Source of the DNA: Atopsyche davidsoni
Taxonomy: Eukaryota; Arthropoda; Insecta; Trichoptera; Hydrobiosidae
Direction: 5' to 3'
Assembly (NCBI GenBank): GCA_022113835.1
Contig: JAILWY010000028.1
Span: forward strand, 2,418,001-2,482,000
DNA: 64,000 nt
Shown piece after piece: positions 1 through 9,964 of this stretch. Positions within the stretch are counted from its first letter, which is position 1. Each line of letters opens with the position of its first letter. A program made the position numbers and the translations under genes. The notes beneath the pieces were generated by a model that saw nothing but the letters and a program-made list of their open reading frames with translations, did not search any database and was not told where the DNA came from.

Positions 1-411
1 TTGTCAATTTCCAGAAATTCATCCCCTATAAAAATAATGAACAGGTAAGGAGCTGTAGAGCTTCAAGTACGAGTGTTGTGAATGTTTCCATGAAGGACAT
101 GCTACAACTTCTCAGACGGAGTTTATGAATTGTATTACTGAGTAATACAAGCATTTATTTCTCGGTAGCGAGACGTTATATTTTATCCCGAAGCACAAGC
201 GCTTGAATTTAACGAGAGACGTACAATTAATAATCTGTATATAAATATTAAATAATCACGGTTCTACATCCTAACAATTTTATGCGTGAAATTGTTATTT
301 TATAGCTTTCTATATAAACATTTTTTTTATATTATTTATAAATAAAAACTTTACATTAATAAGTAAATAGCTTTTTGATATAAATTTATTTTCAACACTT
401 TCAATGAAGTA
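1..411. other. left edge, no confident gene
   Basis: AT-rich sequence downstream of the minus-strand gene at 412-928. The reverse strand has a possible splice acceptor (TTTTTATAG) near position 25, so a further exon of that gene may run off the left edge. The piece is too short to confirm this from translation. Confidence 0.3.
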
Positions 412-928
412 TTAATTTTTAATCAATATTTTCGTAGACTCAAATAACAATTGATTGTATAATGATTTGTTGTTTACCGAAGCTGCAAAGAAAGTGGCAG
501 AGGAGGTTCCGTAATTGTACTTGTAGACTCCGTTAGATGTGCTGATGAAGATGTCTCCCTTGTCATCCACTGTGAAGTCGTTGAGAAGAACCTGAGAAAG
601 CCCTAAAATATGTTTGATCATCATTTAATGCTGTGCTACCAGTTAGAACTAGTCTTCTCGTAAACAATAAAAGGGTACCTGCTATAACCGTGGGGCTCAG
701 CTCACGAGATCCCCACATGTACATGCTGCTGTCGATCGGAACGTTCCTAAAGAAAACATTGTTGTTCCCGTCGATGACTATGTGATTGTAAGCAGACACG
801 TTGGCGAACACTGAGGGTCGATAGTACTTCCCTCCCACGTATTTAGACTCCTTGCACTCGTCGAGAGCTTCTAATGCAGCCGATACCAACAATGCATGAA
901 GTATTGAAAGAATCACCGTCAAATTCAT
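412..928 (-). CDS. secreted ommochrome-binding-like protein (two exons, possibly incomplete)
   Basis: Exon 1 is 928..679 and exon 2 is 602..412, joined over a 76-bp intron (minus-strand donor GTACCC, acceptor ATTTTAG) in phase 1; together they give 146 residues. The protein opens with a hydrophobic signal peptide (residues 1-20, MNLTVILSILHALLVSAALE). It then shows propeller-blade-like segments of the style seen in lepidopteran ommochrome-binding proteins: a block around NHIVIDGNNNVFF near residue 49, and DDKGDIFISTSNGVYKYNY in exon 2. Family members are usually about 270 residues, so this copy is either truncated or has further exons left of the window: exon 2 holds a possible donor (GTAAAC) before its stop. 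The role would be binding a tryptophan-derived pigment in haemolymph, inferred only from family resemblance. A diverged yellow or SMP-30-like propeller is the alternative. Confidence 0.45.
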
Positions 929-2150
929 TTTCTACTGCTTCACGAGTACGAGCGATAAATTAAAAATAATTATGAAGACTGACTTATAGTAGTTTGATCT
1001 AGCCTGTTATTTTAATTTTTTTTTTTATTATATAAATGAGTTGATAACTCATTTGGTTGGATAGATAAGGCTACAGTTCATCACCCTATATTTTTAGTTT
1101 ATATTATATTTATATTACGTTTCTATAGCTTACTTATTATTATTAAAGTGTATATCTGACGATATTCAAGTGACGGTTTTATAAAAAAAATAGACAATTG
1201 CACATTATCAATTTATTTTGAATAAATAAGTTTCAACGTATGCTTAGATTATTTATATGTAGATTACACATTTTTTTAATAAAATCTATTATCACACTAA
1301 TTAGTTATTTACGTGATTAATTCAGTCTATTATATATATCTTGTTTGATAGGAAAGGATCGTAAAATAATGCTATTGGGCAGCAACAACACTCGGACCTT
1401 TCCTTTGAATATAAAACTGCAGTGTAAAAGGACCCGGGACCACACTATTCTCCATGAACAAACATGGATATATATTCATCGAGATATGCTTGGCTTGTCC
1501 CCAGGGTAGAGGAACTGCAAAGCCGGTCAGCGATCACCGTTTATGACATTCTTCATCTGAAAGTTTTCTGAAATATCCCTGTATACAAGGCAGACGTCGG
1601 AGAAGTATCAAGTCGAACACGGCTATATACCTCCTTCTTTCCTTGGTAGTCTCTTTGTTCAGATCATCTGACCTTCGATGCCCAAAAAACCGATGCTTTC
1701 ATTCAGCGACCGTGAGCGCTCTATACAAGCAATGTCTAGACACAATATTCCCCGCAGTTCTTCATATGCATTTTTTTCAGAACCATCAATGACAAATTTA
1801 ATTCAAACACTTATATATTTTATATTCTGAGAAAAGACACGTGACTACGTGTGACTAGAAACTGGACCGGTCTCCGAGTGAAGGAGTCATTCCCTTCTTA
1901 TCGTATTAGACATAACTAAACTCTAATAGTAAAGTAGTTGTAAGGATTGCATTTCATTTAACTTACTTTACAGTTACTAACGTACGTCACTGCGTTGGAA
2001 TTGACCCTTCAATTGGGTCAAAAAAACAGATACGTAAAAAATAACTGAACCAAAATTTAAAAAGAAAGGTCAACAAGATATTCTGATAATATCAAGTATC
2101 GAACTTTATTTACTCAGAAATTTATTGTATTTCCTGTCAATACACAATAA
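929..2150. other. AT-rich intergenic DNA with one dispersed repeat copy
   Basis: No supported ORF. Positions about 1345-1520 match a dispersed repeat family, with the shared phrases GGATCGTAAAATAATGCTAT, TTGGGCAGCA and GGATATATATTCA; the other members lie in the ABCB introns near 31.0, 34.6, 36.8, 38.8 and 40.1 kb. Confidence 0.5.
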
Positions 2151-2175
2151 TATACACAAAACCAGTCTTTTCTAG

Positions 2176-2264
2176 ACCAGGAGTGATCGATGACCTCCGG
2201 CTGGAGACCACTGACTTCCCCCAGAACTCGCTGGTGGACAGAAACTCGGCCATGATCATAAAAT
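2176..2264 (+). CDS. isolated coding-like exon, unidentified
   Basis: Following an acceptor-like TTTTCTAG, the plus strand reads open in phase 1 and gives PGVIDDLRLETTDFPQNSLV followed by DRNSAMII. Codon third positions are strongly G/C, in sharp contrast to the AT-rich flanks, which is what real exons in this window look like. A weak donor (GTAATT) follows at 2265. I do not recognise the protein and could not link it to a neighbouring exon. It may be one exon of an untracked plus-strand gene or an old retrocopy. The reverse strand also has a 38-residue ORF over the same bases, so the strand is not certain. Confidence 0.3.
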
Positions 2265-2735
2265 GTAATTTCACGAAGAAAAAAAAAAAACTAAAAATCG
2301 AATCAATTCAATGAAAAAATAATCTTATCTTGCTCTGAGGTCAGATCTTTCGGGTGAAATTTTTTAACCTATTAGATAACAGGAGTTGCATCGTCTTATT
2401 AACTGTAAATACACACGAAAAATATCCATGGACTAGATTTTTTCAAATTAGGTTTTATATGCTGCGTTAGATTAAAATTAACTGCAATTTGTTTTTTTCA
2501 ATGTTTTATTTTCTGTAAAACAATTTACTACAGTCAGTCCTTAGTGCCTAGTAGGTATATACTGTAATCTTACACGCTAACTGAACCATATAGGAAAGTA
2601 AATTATTTATGCTACAGTCTTTGCAAAATAAACAATTTATAGTACATTTCTAATTTGGTAGAATCTTGCTTATCCGCCACTAGCACGTCCGGTAAAATAA
2701 ATTACAAACTAAATTCAAATAATAATAAAAGCGAG

Positions 2736-2930
2736 TCAAATGATTAATAAATTAATAAGACATACGTGAGAGCAGAGCGCCGTGTTTATTGGAACACATC
2801 CGGTAAGTATTTTCACCGACGCACCTCTCCGTTGCAAACTCGTATAAATTTTCACGTAATCATCGTTGGACCAAAGCGAATGTCGGATAACCAAGGCAAT
2901 TTGTACAAGGACCGGATAAATTGAAAGCAT
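2736..2930 (-). CDS. possible first exon of an unidentified minus-strand gene
   Basis: A 64-codon open frame starts with a hydrophobic stretch (MLSIYPVLVQIALVI) that could be a signal peptide. It contains TSLQRRGASVKILTGCV and runs into a donor-like GTATGT after CSH, near position 2767. Base composition is richer in G/C than the surroundings. I found no second exon and do not recognise the protein. A chance ORF remains possible. Confidence 0.2.
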   Translation of the reverse strand: MLSIYPVLVQIALVIRHSLWSNDDYVKIYTSLQRRGASVKILTGCVPINTALCSHVCLINLLII

Positions 2931-3572
2931 TACAAAATGTTAATACAAATATGTTTTTTTTATTTTTTTTCTATCATTATAAGAATTGTGTGCACTGTTG
3001 CTGCAGCACGCAAACGAAACAGTGATGAGGGTCTGCTTACACATAAGGGCGTCAAACGAACGACACTGTGTCCAATCGATCTGGTCTTGGTACGCCAAAG
3101 TAAAAGATAAATCGTGTTACGATAATTTAATTTCAATTTAGCTGTGTAATTATACAGCAGGAGTCTGTATTAGTGTAATCAAATAGATTTGTTTTCTGGC
3201 AATTGTTTTATATTCTTGGCTGTGTGAGTGTCGGAAGTGTCAAAAATTTTTGACCAGTTATCAAATAATTTTTACGACAAAACTACAGCGGCAAAGTGGA
3301 AAAAATTATTAAGTTACCAGGCCGCAATCTCCAGCCCGATGTGGGCTTGAATCCCGTCTGTGTCATTCAAAAAAAATATTGTGAGTTTTTTCTCATCTTA
3401 AAACGTATTGTTAACAATGTTATTCATTTGACGTGTGGATATTTCGAGGAGCCGATTGAAAGTGACGCCCCCGATGAGTCGTGGTGCTTACTGAACTGTA
3501 CCATCGCTGATGTTTGTCAATAGCCGCTTTACATCATGATATTCACAGAAACATTCGGGTTGTTTTTCTTAC

Positions 3573-3578
3573 TTTATT
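3573..3578 (-). other. candidate ERH polyadenylation signal
   Basis: The reverse strand reads AATAAA, about 185 nt after the ERH stop codon at 3762-3764. It would give a short 3' UTR ending near 3550. Confidence 0.4.
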
Positions 3579-3761
3579 TGACTGCGTGGCCTAGGAAACG
3601 TACAATCTGTTATGCATACAAGGGTATTTGACGCCGGGCGTTATGTTGGGTTGGATGAAATGACACAGTGGGGACAGGAGCCCCCTAGGCGCTCCGAGCC
3701 GACCTCCCCGAGGAGCACCACTCAATACAAAATAATGTCCATCACTGCACTTGTTGCCCGC

Positions 3762-5517
3762 TTAGTCCGTCTGTCCGGCCGCCTGCCTTAGCAGCACGTA
3801 TATTTTTTCTTTAATCCAGTCTTTGTTGTAAGGAGCGTAGGTGTTGGTGGACTTCTGGTAAACTAGACAACTCAGGTCCGCCAACTAAAAATACAAAGAT
3901 TACAATGTAGAGTTGATAAAAAAAAAAAACATTCAAATCATCAAAGCCCAGAATGAAGAAGAAAAAAAGGTTCAGCTTTGTATCCTGAGCCTTTGTTAAT
4001 CGGTCACATACAGACAAGTCTTAATACATGATTCAATGACAAATCAATATTTTTGCTATCGGTTATCAGTTATATACTATTTCAGTGTAAATATGATGAA
4101 TTTCTTTTCACATAAACGTAAGAACAAAACATAATAACTGAAATATCGAAGATGGTAAGGAGAGATCTTCAATGAGTCGTACCTGGTCTATAAAGTCAAA
4201 AAGCTGCGATATGTCGTAGGTGATGGTGGGGGTGTTTGGATTCCTCCGCTTTAGGTGTTCTTCGTAGATCTTGCAGACACCCTCCATGCAGTCGTTGACA
4301 CTTTCATAATCAGAGTATGTGCGTGTCTCCGGGCGCGCGCCCGGCTGCACCAGTAGGATCGTATGTGACTGTAAAACATCAAGTCACATTTAACAAGAGA
4401 TGAATTTTTTAGGTTTTATAAGAACTATTGAAAAGATATTAAATTTAACATTTGATAATTGGAAATATTGAAAGAAAAGAAACTAGAAAGTGAAAATAAT
4501 TAATGTTATTGTTATTATAATATAACATAAAATATATAATATTGTTGTTGCATATTACATTACAAAACAGATTGTCGATGCCTTTATAATAGAATTTAAG
4601 ATAGTATTGTTAATGATTGAGGGAATAAAAAAAAAAAACAACATAAAACATTATGTACTTGAAGTCTAAAGTTCATATAGTTAATAAAATAAAAATAAAT
4701 TATTTCACAAAATATTTTTAAAAATTATAAGATATAATACACAAAGGCAAGTTTTCACAGAAAAAATAATGCAAGTATACAACTGAGCTACTGAAATAAA
4801 TAACTGAAAATGCATCAGCCTAAATGGCGTTCGAGCAATTTAGTGTGTGTGCATGCACGGTGTCCGAGTGACACTCGGGTTAATCTGTTAAGTAATTAAA
4901 GAGACGATTGTATAATTTCAAACTGATCATATCTATCATTTTGAAATACTTATTCTTGCCAGTCAATACATCCTCTTTGATTTAATATCAACTGACTTAG
5001 TTGATGGCAGTTAAATTAATGATTACAATAAGGATCCCATATTTTGACTTATTTAGTTTAATGTTCAGGATAAATTATTGTTGTACACACATAGTTTAAT
5101 ATGGACAATATTGAACGCACTTCAGTATGCCTTTAAACTGGTATTTATTATATTCAACCAATTATTGATAAAAACCAACCACGTATTCAGATAAATAGCT
5201 AGTAAGTAAATAATAAAAATATTTTGATTGTTGACATATCAAATGGACGACTCAGTTTGATAGCCGAATGCGGCTGTTAAATGACAAAATATAATCTTAA
5301 GAGTTTATAAATACGTGGTTAAAGATTTTTTATACACATAAGAGTTCCTGTATATGAAAACAATAATATATATTACTGAAACTACAAGCGTATTCTTAAA
5401 TGTTATCAGTATTCTAACCTAGGAAACACGTATCTGTCAATTATTTTAACAAATTAGGACACTAACAGAAAAATAAATTATGAGTAAATATTGATAGTTT
5501 GACAATATATTTACCAT
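3762..5517 (-). CDS. e(r): enhancer of rudimentary homolog (ERH), 3 coding exons
   Basis: Exons on the minus strand are 5517..5515 (ATG only), 4368..4183 and 3884..3762, all joined in phase 0; the product is 103 residues against about 104 for the family. Exon 2 begins SHTILLVQP and contains [19 protein letters not shown] and the very conserved [13 protein letters not shown]. Exon 3 reads [10 protein letters not shown], then [23 protein letters not shown] is a small nuclear dimeric protein that acts in RNA processing complexes and was first found as a modifier of pyrimidine synthesis in Drosophila. Identity rests on near-complete match to the family over exons 2 and 3. The start exon is inferred: exon 2 opens with the second codon straight after an acceptor (TTTTACAG), and AGAAATG followed by GTAAATAT at 5517-5510 is the best upstream ATG-donor pair I found. 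The coding order runs away from PPP1R15. Confidence 0.93.
4374..5514 (-). other. ERH intron 1 (AT-rich)
   Basis: About 1.14 kb between the proposed ATG exon and exon 2. It is very AT-rich with short poly-A runs, and I see no element or ORF in it. Confidence 0.5.
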
Positions 5518-5650
5518 TTCTAATTCAGGCTTATAAAAATATGTTTATCCTAGACAAAAAACCGCAAAAGCGCTGCCAAACAAATGTGACGACAAAAAAT
5601 GGCCGGTGGCGAATCTGCCACCACAGAATACATACACATTTGCCGGATCG
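5515..5650 (-). promoter_or_regulatory. ERH 5' exon and promoter region (proposed)
   Basis: Reading the minus strand, a moderately GC-rich patch (5560-5650, with GGTGGCAGATTCGCCACCGG, itself an inverted repeat) leads to the ATG at 5517. It stands out from AT-rich flanks, as expected for a 5' UTR. The transcription start is not resolved. Confidence 0.35.
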
Positions 5651-6445
5651 GGTTATAATTTCACTATTTATGGTTGTTAAAAATGATTATGGTATGGCGA
5701 GCTAAGTAAATAGATTAAAAAACTTTATTAAATGTAATTTATTAATTTTTATGACTCAATAAATTTAATTTAATAACCCAAATATCTTGGAATAAAAATA
5801 AGGCAAATATTTTAGCAATAATTTAATTTTTAGCTGATAACAAATAATTAATGCATCGATATTGTATGCCTATTTTAGACGTAGAAACTATGAAAAAATA
5901 CTAAAAATTATTGATTTTATACATTTTTGATTAATTGCTGTTGGTATTAATTTTCCAAAGAGTTTAATGTTGCACATTTGATTATAATGTGATGGTATTT
6001 TTTTCAAGTATTCTATAGCTATTGATAAGTAAACATGGCTGATGCAATAATTTCGTAAAATGTCAGCGGGTGTGGTATCGAAATATCAGCTTAGTTTACG
6101 TAAATGTTAACAAATATGTAATAAATTATGGTACCAAACAATGCGAAAACTGTGTAAAGGAATTTTAACAATGAAATACACGTAATAATGTTACATTTCA
6201 CCATCTAGGGAAATAGCATTTTCATCAGAGATATTAATACGTCATTACAATTTAATGTTGCTATAGTATAAATATTTGTATAGTTTCTAGAAATTACGAG
6301 AAATTTGCTTCAAAACATTATTATTCTGTAATATTCCAATAAAGAGTATTTCCTTTTTTTTTTTTTTATTTTAGACATAATTTTGATATTTACAAGCCTT
6401 ATAAACTCAAGCCTAATTTAAAATTAATATGTTTATTTTTTTCAG
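5651..6445. promoter_or_regulatory. region between divergent ERH and PPP1R15
   Basis: About 0.8 kb of AT-rich DNA separating the ERH 5' end from the PPP1R15 leader exon. The two genes are divergent. I see no clear TATA plus initiator on either strand, so a first non-coding exon of PPP1R15 could lie here or elsewhere upstream. Confidence 0.3.
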
Positions 6446-6892
6446 TGGTGGCAACTTATTAATTTAACACTGCAAGGAATCAATGTGTTTGTGCGTCCGT
6501 GTGACATTAATACAAAATGGCTGAATGAACAAAGTTGAAAATTTTATGCTTGTGCCAAATTGTCAAAATAATGGAGTGTATAAACGAAAATAATCTAAAT
6601 ATTTTATTCTATAACGCATCTTATATACGTTTTACTAAAGTGTCATCTTCTAGAAAGCACTCTTGTAGCTCTTTTAAATTACTCAAGATTTGTGAAAACA
6701 TCGCAGCTGGTCGGTTTCGTAAGAAGTCTTTTGTGAAAAGTTCAACGTTGGATTTGAAAGACTCTCGCTGTCAGTCAAAACGATTAAGATATTTGCGAAG
6801 ATTCCGCAGTTCATAAAAACATGTACAACTTCACCAAAATGCCGTGAATATTTACATAACATTCATGCACAAAAATAATCTAAACAAGCAAG
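6446..6892 (+). promoter_or_regulatory. PPP1R15 leader exon with six upstream ORFs
   Basis: A pyrimidine tract and acceptor (TTTTTTTCAG, AG at 6444-6445) open the exon that carries the main start at 6893. Upstream ATG frames that close are 6483-6524 (13 codons), 6517-6528 (MAE), 6525-6593 (22 codons), 6571-6816 (81 codons), 6821-6847 (8 codons) and 6865-6903. The last overlaps the main ATG in another frame. PPP1R15 mRNAs in other animals are known to use upstream ORFs so that translation persists when eIF2alpha is phosphorylated; the arrangement here is consistent with that. The leader could continue into an upstream exon that I cannot place. Confidence 0.6.
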
Positions 6893-9800
6893 ATGGAGTG
6901 TAACAATTTGAGAAGTGACGGTCGTAGATTTTCTCAAGGCCTAGTGTTTAATCAGATGCCGCGTTACTACAGCATGACCGCCACTCAAGCTTTTAACCAA
7001 AAGTCCTCCGAATTTTTAAAAGGACCGAAGGATCTAAGCATGAGGGAAAAAGTACCTTTTGACCCCTTACAGAGAAATCTGAACCATCTGTTCGGTAGTG
7101 ATCCTATCATATCGGATAAGACATTTAATATCCCCACGGATCCAAATTGTCTGAAGCCAAAGGGATTTTCCAGTAATAAACGCTGTTCTGATCCTTCAAT
7201 TCCAAAGTTGGCCTTATCGCAGATGAGTATGAACAAGAGTTTTCCTGCGCCTACCGTTTCCCGATCTACCAAAAGTGACGAGTGCGATAATCTGGCGCAA
7301 AGCTTCTTGAAGCAAATTACTAATTTCATTGGTTTAGCACCAAGATCAAATTCTCTGCCTCCTGACATTAAAAAATCTAAACCAACTTCACCGGAAGAGT
7401 CTATCGGGTGGCACGGTCCAATTGGAGAAGTTGAAGTTTTCAAAAATTTACTCGAAGAGAAAGAGGCGGTCTCTCGAAGCGATCCGGCGAGTGTAAACAT
7501 TCTGCAGAAAAACTGTGCGGAAAGACAAAGCTGTAAGTTGGCTTATAGCCAAGATATATCTAGTTGTAATAAAGAAACTGAAGCAGATTGCGTTCCCAAC
7601 CTAGAAACATTAATGTCTTATAGTGGCTGTTTTTCGGACGATTCTCAATCCAATAAAAATAACCTTAGTACTGAGCCGAGCACGGCGAGAGATAGTGACA
7701 AAATCAGTGACCGTGATTCGAGTGTAAGTAATAAAAATACAGAAAACATGGATACTCTAAACAGTGCAAGGAACAATAGTGTGTGTTCCCAGACAGTTGG
7801 CGCTACTCCCATGCTAAATTTTAATAAGACTGAATCTGCCGAGATGATGTCACAGCCAAAGCCGAGCCGCTTCTTGCAGACTGTGCGGCAAAAGGCTGCT
7901 GAGTCTAAGACCAAGGAAGTTGTGCCAGTCGAGGAAGCTGCGGACTCTGTGGCTGTCTGCGAAGACAAGATTGCCAGCCTTAAATTGTTGCTCGCATCTA
8001 GAGGGAAGAAATCCACTAGTCCCAAGCCTAGCGTGTCCCCTCGCTCCTCCGTAAGCGGTATATATTTTAATAATTACATAAACCGTTTGCCTGTTACTGT
8101 AGACTGTGGTCCCAAGATAGACAATAAAATCAATAATTGTGATAAAAGAACAGAAAAGCTTTCAAAGGAACTGCGGGTTGTGGAGAAATTGCCTATTGTT
8201 TCTATTAGTGTTGACGTCTGCGAAAGAGTGGATAAACTGTCGCTGATCAATGAATCCATCATAATTGATAGTAAAGAAGTTAAAATTGTCACTGCTGAGC
8301 CTGAAAAAATTGAACCGAACACTATTAAAATTATTGTATCTCCCGTTAAGAATGACAAGCTTGCAAATTTACAACAGAGCAAGTCTTCGGTTTCAACGAT
8401 CGAAAAGAATGAATCGAATGCCAGCGAATTCCCTTTAGATAAAATTAAGAGTCCCGAATGTGCTAAAAATTCTCACAGAAACAACAGTCAGAAGATTGAG
8501 GATTGTGCCAAAACTCAGGGCACTATAAATAACCCACTCCAACTGTCGGCTCATAACTCGGACATAAATAATCACAATAAGATTGATACCGTCCGGAGCG
8601 ACACGGTTGCTCAGTGCAAGACCTCCCCGGAGAAAATAAATCAAGAGGATAATGCTAAAATTGTTATCTCTACTTGCGGAGATAAAATAGTCAAATCAAA
8701 TGCACCACTCAAACTGAAAAAGTTCAAACCGAAACCAGAACCTGTCAAAACTGAAATGGTAGAAACAAAGAAGGAGAAGTCACTTGTGATCACTAATGTT
8801 AGCATTCCACCTGTTGAAGAAAAATGCCAAAAAGTTATCTCGAGTACCCCAGAAAAATCTAAGAGCCCAAGTCCTGGAAAAGAGGCTTCCAAGAAACCGA
8901 GACGAAACAGGAAAAGTAAACTCCAGAAGAATCGTAAACAGGGTTCTAAGTTTAACGAGATCGACACCCACGCTGTTGAAGAGGTTGAATCTTCGGCTAA
9001 TGATAGACTCTCCCCTCCCAAGCAGAAAGAGCCATCCCGAGATAGAGTTTGCAGCAAGCACCACAAGAACGAGCACTGCGCCACCAAGCACCGCCACAAG
9101 CAGAGGCAGAGCAGCAAAATTCAGATCTGTCAGGAGCTAGACTTTGAGTCCGATTCGGAGCCCCCTTCTCCCATCTACTTCTCGCCTGACACTCTCGAGC
9201 TGCACCAGGGAGCAGTTCCCAAAAAAAATAAAATCAATAAGTCACCCAAAAAGGATAATTCTATTCAAAATGCAAGGCTGACAGTCCAAAAGAAGAATAT
9301 ATCAGATAGCATCGAAAAGTGCGTCAGTTTCATATCCAGTTTACCTTCGCAGTTTGCTCCGAAGCTTTTGTGCAACAAGCCTAAGTCCCCTCAGAAGGAG
9401 ACCCCTCCAAGTTCTGGAGCCGGAGCTTGTGCCGGTTTTGATGAAGTGAAAGGAACTTTCCGCGGTCGGGGTTCTGAGTGTGGGAGTGAGGAATCTTTTG
9501 TAATTGTGTTTGACGATAAAGTCGAAGGTGCTCGTAAAAAAAAAGACAAAGACAAAATGCCTCAAAATGTATCAAGAGCTAGAATGCCTTCTGAATGTGA
9601 ATCTGAAGAATCATTTGTGATTTGTTTTGAAGCTGACATCGGGAGCGATGCATCCAAGACTGCCTGCTTTGCCAACGATGATGTTTTCTCTGATTCTGCC
9701 TCAGTTACGACACTAGACGAATCGGATGTGTCAGATAGCGAGGATGATGGTGGATCCGGGACCGATTCTTCCGGGTACGTGGAGGATTGCAACGACTTGA

Positions 9801-9964
9801 GGAAACACAAGCACTCTGGTGAAGATGTAACAGATGGAACGTCCACTTCGCTTGTGCTCCAAGAACTCCAGGAAGTCGACAGATTGAGAGGTTGCATGAA
9901 GCGACCTCGTTCCAGCAGAAGTCCTCCCAAGCTCGAAGTTGCCGGAATCTTATTGGAAAAGAAG
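6893..9964 (+). CDS. PPP1R15: PPP1R15 exon A: regulatory region
   Basis: A single uninterrupted exon of 1024 codons. It has basic clusters (for example KKPRRNRKSKLQKNRKQ around residues 665-681), a His-rich stretch (KHHKNEHCATKHRHKQ), and near the end two copies of an acidic motif, SECGSEESFVIVF at 861 and SECESEESFVICF at 900. In vertebrate PPP1R15 proteins the region before the RVxF motif recruits eIF2alpha, so these repeats are candidates for substrate docking; that is inference. Several long minus-strand ORFs across this exon are shadows. Confidence 0.9.

Noticed and set aside
8641..9117. Long minus-strand ORFs (also 6985-7500, 7645-8025, 9562-9930)
   Set aside because: They lie opposite the PPP1R15 coding exon, and the translations are low-complexity Leu/Ser/Phe runs typical of antisense shadows.
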